Below are positions 6,199 to 10,784 of a stretch of DNA of 10,784 nucleotides, one piece after another. The stretch is from the NCBI GenBank assembly GCA_036803025.1, contig DAIRVC010000088.1, positions 1 to 10,784 of the forward strand, given 5' to 3'. The number at the start of each line of letters is the position of its first letter. Position 1 is the first letter of the stretch. The notes beneath the pieces were generated by a model that saw nothing but the letters and a program-made list of their open reading frames with translations, ran no database searches and had not been told where the DNA came from. The translations under genes were made by a program, and so were the position numbers. This DNA comes from DAIRVC01 sp036803025 (lineage in GTDB: Bacteria > Chloroflexota > Anaerolineae > Anaerolineales > E44-bin32).

Positions 6199-6259
6199 AG
6201 GTTCTGACGGAGATCCGCCGGGCGGCGGCGCGTCTGCGAACGGCCCGGGGGAGGCAGGG

Positions 6260-7183
6260 ATGAAACTCGGCAAGACCGGACGCTGGTTGATCACAGCCTT
6301 TGGCGTGTTCCTGGGCCTGCTGGTGATCTGGGTCCTGGCTGTCTACCAGCTGAACCCGGCCGGCGCCGGCGCCCTCAATCTCGGCTTTGATCTGCGTTCG
6401 CGGCTGCCGGCCGACTATGGTGCGGACGCCGGCGCGCGCCAGGTCGGCGTGCTGCGATTCACCATCATCGGGGACGTGATGCGCGAGCTGGGAATGGCGC
6501 CCGAGGAAGCCGACAGCTACGAGGAGGGCATGCGCGTCGCCATGCAGGGCCCGGTCCCGACGGCGACCGCGCGCGACTTCAGCGGATCGCAGCCGTTCAC
6601 AGCCACCCCGACCTTCACGCCTGTACCGACCGACACCCCCGAACAGACGGCTACCCCGCTGCCGACCAACACCCCGCGCCCGACCCGCACGCCGACGCGC
6701 ACGCCCATCCCGCCTACGCGCGTGGCGGTGACCGTGGCGCCGGTCGACGATGAGCCGCCGTACGCGGAGCCCGGGTGGGACTTCGAGGTGACCGTCGCAG
6801 GCTGCCGCGCGGACATCCAGATCGACAACCTGGATGTCGTGGATCCGGCCGTATCAAGCGGCATGGCGTACGTGCAACTGAAGTATGAAGTGCCCGGATA
6901 TGCGACGGGCTACACCTTCCTGGATGACTTCACACAATGCTCCGGGGCGTTCCAGCCGGACGGAAGTTGGCGCGGGTGCTTTGAGGCCGAGGCGACTTTC
7001 GGCGCGATCGGTCCCGGCTGGGTTTCGACCCCGAATGACGGCGCCGATTTCACCGTCATGCTCTACGCCAAGCTCGTCGACGTAGCGGGCCACATCGTGT
7101 ACACCCACCTGGGGGATGTGCTGATACCGGCCATGTGCGACGACGAACCGGCGCCCACCGAGACGGCCACGCCGGCGTCCTGA
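6260..7183 (+). CDS. membrane-anchored exported protein with a Thr-Pro-rich stalk
   Basis: The 307 residues begin with a short basic segment and one membrane helix (about 9-30, TAFGVFLGLLVIWVLAVY) that probably acts as an uncleaved anchor. The region at about 35-105 includes RQVGVLRFTIIGDVMRELGM. Residues about 114-155 form a low-complexity stalk of TP repeats (TPTFTPVPTDTP and similar), a type common in anchored and secreted chloroflexotal proteins. The C-terminal domain (about 165-295) starts WDFEVTVAGCRADIQID and holds four cysteines (182, 227, 240, 293), enough for two disulfides, which fits an extracytoplasmic location. A second Thr-Pro-rich tail follows (APTETATPAS). I do not recognise the C-terminal fold. 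The ribosome binding site GGGAGG (6249-6254) lies 5 nt before the ATG. It is the last gene of the plus-strand run and ends at a palindromic terminator. Confidence 0.8.
   Translation: MKLGKTGRWLITAFGVFLGLLVIWVLAVYQLNPAGAGALNLGFDLRSRLPADYGADAGARQVGVLRFTIIGDVMRELGMAPEEADSYEEGMRVAMQGPVPTATARDFSGSQPFTATPTFTPVPTDTPEQTATPLPTNTPRPTRTPTRTPIPPTRVAVTVAPVDDEPPYAEPGWDFEVTVAGCRADIQIDNLDVVDPAVSSGMAYVQLKYEVPGYATGYTFLDDFTQCSGAFQPDGSWRGCFEAEATFGAIGPGWVSTPNDGADFTVMLYAKLVDVAGHIVYTHLGDVLIPAMCDDEPAPTETATPAS
6601..6720 (+). repeat. degenerate Thr-Pro codon repeats
   Basis: The stretch is made of irregular ACN-CCN and related codons for Thr and Pro with scattered Asp, Asn and Arg. The repetition is at the protein level (a stalk rich in Thr and Pro), not an exact DNA repeat. 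Confidence 0.7.
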
Positions 7184-7202
7184 CCCGAAGTCTTGCCAAA
7201 TC

Positions 7203-7229
7203 AAACGCGCGCCGATCGGCGCGCGTTTT
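7203..7229. terminator. palindromic, probably two-way terminator between convergent genes
   Basis: A perfect 26-nt palindrome (7203-7228) has arms AAACGCGCGCC and GGCGCGCGTTT around a central GATC. On the plus strand it ends in TTTT (7226-7229) followed by GTTCTC. On the minus strand the arm runs into TTTGATTT, so it can serve both the plus-strand gene ending at 7183 and the minus-strand gene ending at 7258. Confidence 0.85.
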
Positions 7230-7257
7230 GTTCTCTCGATCCGATCAGTAGAGCCGT

Positions 7258-9597
7258 TCAGCGGCGGCGGGTCAGGGGGAGCAGGGCGGCGCCCAACAAG
7301 AATGCGGCCCCGGGGCAGGGCAGCCGCCACCCGCCCGCCTGATCCTCGGTCGCGGGCTCGTCGACGACGTCGACGGCCGGCTCGGCAGGCCGCGCCGGAT
7401 CTTCCACCACCGGCGCCGGGATGGCGACCGGGTCGCCCGACTCCTCGGCGCCGACGACCTCGATGGCGGTCCCGTCGACGACGATGATGACCGACGAGCC
7501 GAGGGCGAAGGCAGCGGCGACATCGGCGCGCGCCTCCGCCAGCGCGAAGTAGTCGTCAGACAGGAATGGGACCCGCACAGCTTGCATGCTCTCGGGGTCA
7601 AAGCCGGTATCGATCCAGACCCCGTCGACCAGGCGGAAGGTGCGGCTGCCCGCCAGGCGGACCACGTCGGCTGCGGCCCCGCTTGGCCCGGCCGGCACCA
7701 TGGCGCCGCCCAAATCGCCTTCGGCCGCGGCCCGCTCGACGGCCGCCTGGCCGGAGACCTGGGTCGGCGCCGCCAGCATCCGCTCGAATTCCTCCTGGAC
7801 CAATCCGTCCTGAACGCTGCCGCCGAGCGCCTGCGGTTCGGTCACCAGGTAGGAGGTGTACGGGGTCACGATTCCGTAGCGGATGCTCAGGCGCACGATC
7901 TGGTCGACCAGCTCCTCTTCGGGGCCGTGGAGCCGGACCAGATTGAGCAGGTGCCCGATCTTGCGGGTGGCCCAAAGCCGCGGCAGGAAGTCCGGTCCGC
8001 CGGCGGCGCGGAAGGTCAGATCGCTGTAGCGGTACGTGCGCGCCTCCCCTTCCACGCTCCCCGACAGCTGGATGGTCCCCCCGTTCGGCTCGCGATAGCG
8101 GCCGACCAGGATCAGCTGGCTGCCGTTGTACAGGTCGGGGAGCGGCTCGGGGTACAGGTCGTATGCGCCGACCTGCGGAAGGTCGAGCACCAGGTCGGTG
8201 AGCACCGGGCTGCTGACCCGGGCGTAGAAGGCCGACACGGTTTCGTCGATCGCCTGGCCGGGGGTCACGTAGGTCGACGTGCCGTGATGGGCCTGCGCCA
8301 GCGAGTCGAGCAGGAAGGTGTCCACGTCGTAGCCCACACCGAAGGCAAACAGGCGCAGGTTCTCGTCTGCAGTCCGGGCGAAGTTGTCCAGGATGCCCTC
8401 GGTCTCGGTCTCGCCTTCGGTCGGTAGACCGTCGGTCAGGAAGATGAGCAGTGTCGGGCGTTCGGGATCGGCCTGATCGGCCGCCTCCAGGAGCGCCCGG
8501 TTGATATCCGTGGCGCCTTCGGCAGTGAGGCTGTCAACCCAGCGGCGTGCCTCGGCCGCCTCGTCGGCCGGGCGCAGGCCGCCGGCGTAGGGTCGCAATC
8601 CGGTGCTGAAGGCGATGATATTGAAGCGGTCGTCGGGATGCAGGCTCTCCAGGATGTAGCGCAGCGCCTGCTGCGCCTGCTCGAACTTCTCGCCGTCCAT
8701 GCTGCCGGATTGGTCGAGCACGATCAACACGTCCTTGGCCACGATCCGGTCGGGATCGACCTCCACCCCCGGCGCGGCCAGGAGCAGGAAGAAACCGTCC
8801 TCATCCTCGCCTTGCGGGTCCCGGTACGTGACCAGGTTCAAGCCGATCTCCTCGGCGGCGACCGTGTAGTACAGCTCGAAATCGCGGTCGGGGGTTACGT
8901 CGGCATCCTCGTAGCCGGCGCGGAAGTGGAAGTCGTCCTCGCGGCTCACGGCGACGTCGTGTGACGGGGAATAGACCGAGCGGAGGCGCGCTTGTGAGGC
9001 GACCTCGACGGTCACGCTGACATTCTCGAGCGGTTCGGTGGAGAAGCGCTCGGTGTTGAGCGGGTAGACGTAGTGGATCAAGCCGCCTTCGGCCGCCAGG
9101 ACCTGCGTGTATTCGAGCTCGATGCGGCTTTGGCCGCCGGGCGGGATGGGGAAGATCGAAGCCTGGACCGCGCCGCGGTCGGCGTATTCCAGCAGGGCCG
9201 GATCGCGCATGCTGCGCACGATGTCCTCGTAGATCTGGCGTGCCTCCTCGCGCGTCAGGACCCGGCCCTCGATCGGCTCGCCGTCCATCCACATGCTGAA
9301 GCTGCTTACGGCCGCGTCGGCCGGGATGGGGAAGATGTACGTCCCCTCCACGGTCCAATCGTTGTCGTTGCGGAAAACCTGATCGACGCGCGTGGTCGCC
9401 ACCTGGCCGTCGATAGTCACCTGGACGCGGTGATACTCGATCGCCAACTGGGCGATCGGGATCGGCAGCGGGCAGGGGCCGGGATCGCAGATGGGCGGGT
9501 CGGGGATGATGATCCCGTCGGCGTGGGCGGCCAGCGGTGCGATCAAGCTGGAGAGGCAAAGCAGGCAGGCTGCGAGCGTACGCACTCGGCCGGGCAT
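7258..9597 (-). CDS. secreted VIT and von Willebrand A domain protein with a sorting-signal-like C-terminus
   Basis: The 779-residue product starts with a signal peptide (MPGRVRTLAACLLCLSSLIA, with cleavage likely after the AHA near residue 25). A VIT domain covers about 45-175 (VDQVFRNDNDWTVEGTYIFP; REEARQIYEDIV; IPPGGQSRIELEY). The VWA domain begins near 287 with an intact metal-ion (MIDAS) motif D295-x-S297-x-S299 (VLDQSGSMDG), and LTDGLPTEGE follows. The layout matches the inter-alpha-trypsin-inhibitor-like VIT-VWA family, usually involved in metal-dependent adhesion or protein contacts. After about 500 comes a less typical region, then a Pro/Ala/Glu-rich linker and a C-terminus of LPCPG (759-763), a hydrophobic stretch and RRR. 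That is the three-part layout of a sorting signal. The ribosome binding site AGGAGG (complement of 9602-9607) lies 4 nt before the ATG. The gene is convergent with the Thr-Pro-rich gene and divergent from prfA. Confidence 0.92.
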   Translation of the reverse strand: MPGRVRTLAACLLCLSSLIAPLAAHADGIIIPDPPICDPGPCPLPIPIAQLAIEYHRVQVTIDGQVATTRVDQVFRNDNDWTVEGTYIFPIPADAAVSSFSMWMDGEPIEGRVLTREEARQIYEDIVRSMRDPALLEYADRGAVQASIFPIPPGGQSRIELEYTQVLAAEGGLIHYVYPLNTERFSTEPLENVSVTVEVASQARLRSVYSPSHDVAVSREDDFHFRAGYEDADVTPDRDFELYYTVAAEEIGLNLVTYRDPQGEDEDGFFLLLAAPGVEVDPDRIVAKDVLIVLDQSGSMDGEKFEQAQQALRYILESLHPDDRFNIIAFSTGLRPYAGGLRPADEAAEARRWVDSLTAEGATDINRALLEAADQADPERPTLLIFLTDGLPTEGETETEGILDNFARTADENLRLFAFGVGYDVDTFLLDSLAQAHHGTSTYVTPGQAIDETVSAFYARVSSPVLTDLVLDLPQVGAYDLYPEPLPDLYNGSQLILVGRYREPNGGTIQLSGSVEGEARTYRYSDLTFRAAGGPDFLPRLWATRKIGHLLNLVRLHGPEEELVDQIVRLSIRYGIVTPYTSYLVTEPQALGGSVQDGLVQEEFERMLAAPTQVSGQAAVERAAAEGDLGGAMVPAGPSGAAADVVRLAGSRTFRLVDGVWIDTGFDPESMQAVRVPFLSDDYFALAEARADVAAAFALGSSVIIVVDGTAIEVVGAEESGDPVAIPAPVVEDPARPAEPAVDVVDEPATEDQAGGWRLPCPGAAFLLGAALLPLTRRR

Positions 9598-9666
9598 GGG
9601 GCCTCCTGGTCATTCGCCGGTCTGGCCAATAGACGGCGCGCGCGCGGGAGAGGTTCCCGGCGTGCA

Positions 9667-9675
9667 TGGTACAAT
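9667..9675 (+). promoter_or_regulatory. extended -10 promoter element for prfA
   Basis: TACAAT (9670-9675) differs from the -10 consensus at one position and is preceded by TGG (9667-9669), an extended -10. No -35 box is visible at the proper distance. The start point would be near 9682, giving a short leader made largely of the hairpin at 9686-9706. Confidence 0.5.
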
Positions 9676-9685
9676 GCCCGCATCT

Positions 9686-9706
9686 CTCCCACTCTCGTCG
9701 TGGGAG
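9686..9706 (+). promoter_or_regulatory. leader hairpin covering the prfA ribosome binding site
   Basis: CTCCCAC (9686-9692) pairs perfectly with GTGGGAG (9700-9706) around a 7-nt loop. The 3' arm contains GGGAG (9702-9706), the only ribosome-binding-site-like sequence at a suitable distance from the prfA start region, so the folded RNA would hide it. The bases that follow (CTTCTTGTG) are not T-rich enough for a clear terminator. Confidence 0.5.
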
Positions 9707-9714
9707 CTTCTTGT

Positions 9715-10784
9715 GTGATCGCAATGTTCGACAAGCTGGCCGGGATCGAAGCCCGCTTCCTGGCATTGGACGGCGAGCTGGCGCAGGCTGGGGGGGACTA
9801 CCAGCGTTCGGCTGACCTGGCGCGCGAGCGTTCGGAGCTCGAGCCGATCGTGTCCGCCTACCGCGAGTACCTGGCCGGGCAGCGGCAGCTGGAGCAAGCC
9901 GAGCCGCTGCAGGAAAGCGACGACGAGGAACTGCGCCAGATGGCGGTGAGCGAGGTCGCCGAGGTGCGTCAGAAGCTCGAGGCGCTCGAGGCCCGGCTGA
10001 AATCGATGCTGCTGCCGCGTGACCCGCGTGACGAGCGCAGCGTCATCGTGGAGATCCGCGCCGGGACCGGCGGCGACGAAGCCGGGCTCTTCGCCGCCGA
10101 CCTGTTCCGCATGTACAGCCGCTACGCCGAGGCGCGCCGCTGGGGGATCGAAGTCCTCTCCCAAAACGATACTGGCATCGGTGGTTTCAAAGAGATCATC
10201 TTCCGGGTGCACGGCCGCGGCGCATTCTCGCGTCTGAAGTACGAGTCGGGGGTGCACCGGGTGCAGCGTGTGCCGGTGACCGAAGCCTCCGGACGGATTC
10301 ACACCTCGACCGCCACCGTGGCTGTTCTGGCCGAGGCGGACGAGGTCGAGATTCAGATCCCCGAGAAGGATATCAAGATGGACGTCTACCGCTCGGCGGG
10401 AGCGGGCGGGCAAAACGTCCAGAAGAACGCCACCGCCGTCCGGTTGACCCACTTGCCGACAGGCATGGTCGTGCAGTGTCAGGATGAGCGGTCACAGCTG
10501 CAGAACCGCGTGCGGGCGATGAGCATCCTGCGGGCGCGGCTGTACGAGATCGCCATGAACGAACGCCAGGCCAAGGAAGATGCCACCCGGCGGGCCCAGG
10601 TCGGATCGGGCGAACGGGCCGAGAAGATCCGCACCTACAACTACCCTCAATCTCGGGTAACCGACCATCGCATCGGCGTTTCCTCGCACAACTTGCCGTC
10701 GGTCCTCTCCGGCGAGCTGGACATGTTCATCGACGAGCTCGCCACGCGCGACGAGGCTGAGCGGCTCCAGGCCGCCCGGGTGTG
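9715..10784 (+). CDS. prfA: peptide chain release factor 1, 3' end cut by the window edge
   Basis: RF1 reads UAA and UAG stop codons and releases the finished protein. About 356 residues are visible, close to the family's full length, so only the last few codons are missing. The N-terminal helical domain has FDKLAGIEARF, and domain 2 contains EIRAGTGGDEAGLFAADLFRM. The stop-codon tripeptide PVT lies at 187-189 (RVPVTEASGRIHTSTATV), which identifies RF1, since RF2 has SPF. The catalytic GGQ is at 231-233, followed by NVQKNATAVRLTHLPTG. A typical NYPQSRVTDHRIG stretch follows. The GGQ flank (NVQKN) differs from the more common HVNKT. GTG at 9715 is chosen because GGGAG (9702-9706) is 8 nt upstream. 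ATG at 9724, in the same frame, is the alternative and gives the family-like start MFDKL. In many genomes prmC, which methylates the GGQ glutamine, follows; it would lie outside the window. Confidence 0.96.
   Translation, partial: MIAMFDKLAGIEARFLALDGELAQAGGDYQRSADLARERSELEPIVSAYREYLAGQRQLEQAEPLQESDDEELRQMAVSEVAEVRQKLEALEARLKSMLLPRDPRDERSVIVEIRAGTGGDEAGLFAADLFRMYSRYAEARRWGIEVLSQNDTGIGGFKEIIFRVHGRGAFSRLKYESGVHRVQRVPVTEASGRIHTSTATVAVLAEADEVEIQIPEKDIKMDVYRSAGAGGQNVQKNATAVRLTHLPTGMVVQCQDERSQLQNRVRAMSILRARLYEIAMNERQAKEDATRRAQVGSGERAEKIRTYNYPQSRVTDHRIGVSSHNLPSVLSGELDMFIDELATRDEAERLQAARV

Noticed and set aside
6601..6720. Repetitive ACNCCN tract considered as a CRISPR-like or tandem DNA repeat.
   Set aside because: There are no identical repeat units or spacers; it is a Thr-Pro-rich coding stretch.
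7582..8427. 281-codon plus-strand open frame opposite the VIT-VWA gene.
   Set aside because: The minus-strand frame has clear VIT and VWA motifs over this stretch; the plus-strand product is His/Arg/Gly-rich without a recognisable motif.
9610..10452. 280-codon minus-strand open frame opposite prfA.
   Set aside because: The plus strand encodes all release factor 1 hallmarks here, and the minus-strand product has no family resemblance.
1..10784. Search for tRNA or rRNA genes, insertion sequences, integrase or phage genes, CRISPR arrays and attachment sites.
   Set aside because: None was seen by reading both strands. The genes are housekeeping or envelope functions, with no mobile-element hallmark.

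Overview
The window is G+C-rich, tightly packed bacterial DNA. It looks like a member of the Chloroflexota, probably Anaerolineae-like. The evidence is a sortase whose cytoplasmic N-terminus reads like chloroflexotal sortases (ADELSIEELEALLARKR), a membrane-anchored protein with a Thr-Pro-rich stalk (repeats of the type TPTFTPVPTDTP), a VIT/von Willebrand A surface protein, and the style of the housekeeping genes. This placement is by inspection only; no database search was possible.

Layout: (1) 1-646, the 3' part of a PIG-L/LmbE-type deacetylase gene. (2) 647-832, a leader holding a good sigma-70-type promoter followed by an intrinsic terminator, in front of greA (833-1300). A second, perfectly palindromic terminator closes greA. 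(3) lysS (1404-2915), class II lysyl-tRNA synthetase, with a hairpin behind it. (4) From a consensus -10 box at 3003-3008, a run of four same-strand genes: a sortase gene broken by an apparent one-base frameshift (3064-3983), a 69-residue single-span membrane protein (4021-4230), a membrane sensor with Cache-like and HAMP regions fused to a degenerate class III cyclase domain (4255-6075), and an anchored Thr-Pro-rich extracytoplasmic protein (6260-7183). (5) A 26-bp perfect palindrome, probably a two-way terminator, separates this run from the convergent VIT-VWA gene (9597 down to 7258, minus strand). (6) prfA (peptide chain release factor 1) starts at about 9715 on the plus strand and runs off the window within a few codons of its expected end.

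How the genes fit together: the flanks are information-processing genes (transcript cleavage, tRNA charging, translation termination). The middle is a cell-surface cluster. A sortase, a small membrane protein, a sensor and a stalked exported protein lie next to a secreted VIT-VWA protein whose C-terminus (LPCPG, hydrophobic stretch, Arg-rich tail) has the layout of a sortase sorting signal. A functional link between sortase and VIT-VWA protein is inference.

Most notable points: the terminator in the greA leader just downstream of its promoter (an arrangement like GraL in E. coli), an Asp-to-Glu change at the catalytic tip of GreA, the G-run frameshift in the sortase, loss of most catalytic residues in the cyclase domain, and a hairpin that covers the ribosome binding site of prfA. 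No tRNA, rRNA, CRISPR array or insertion sequence was seen.
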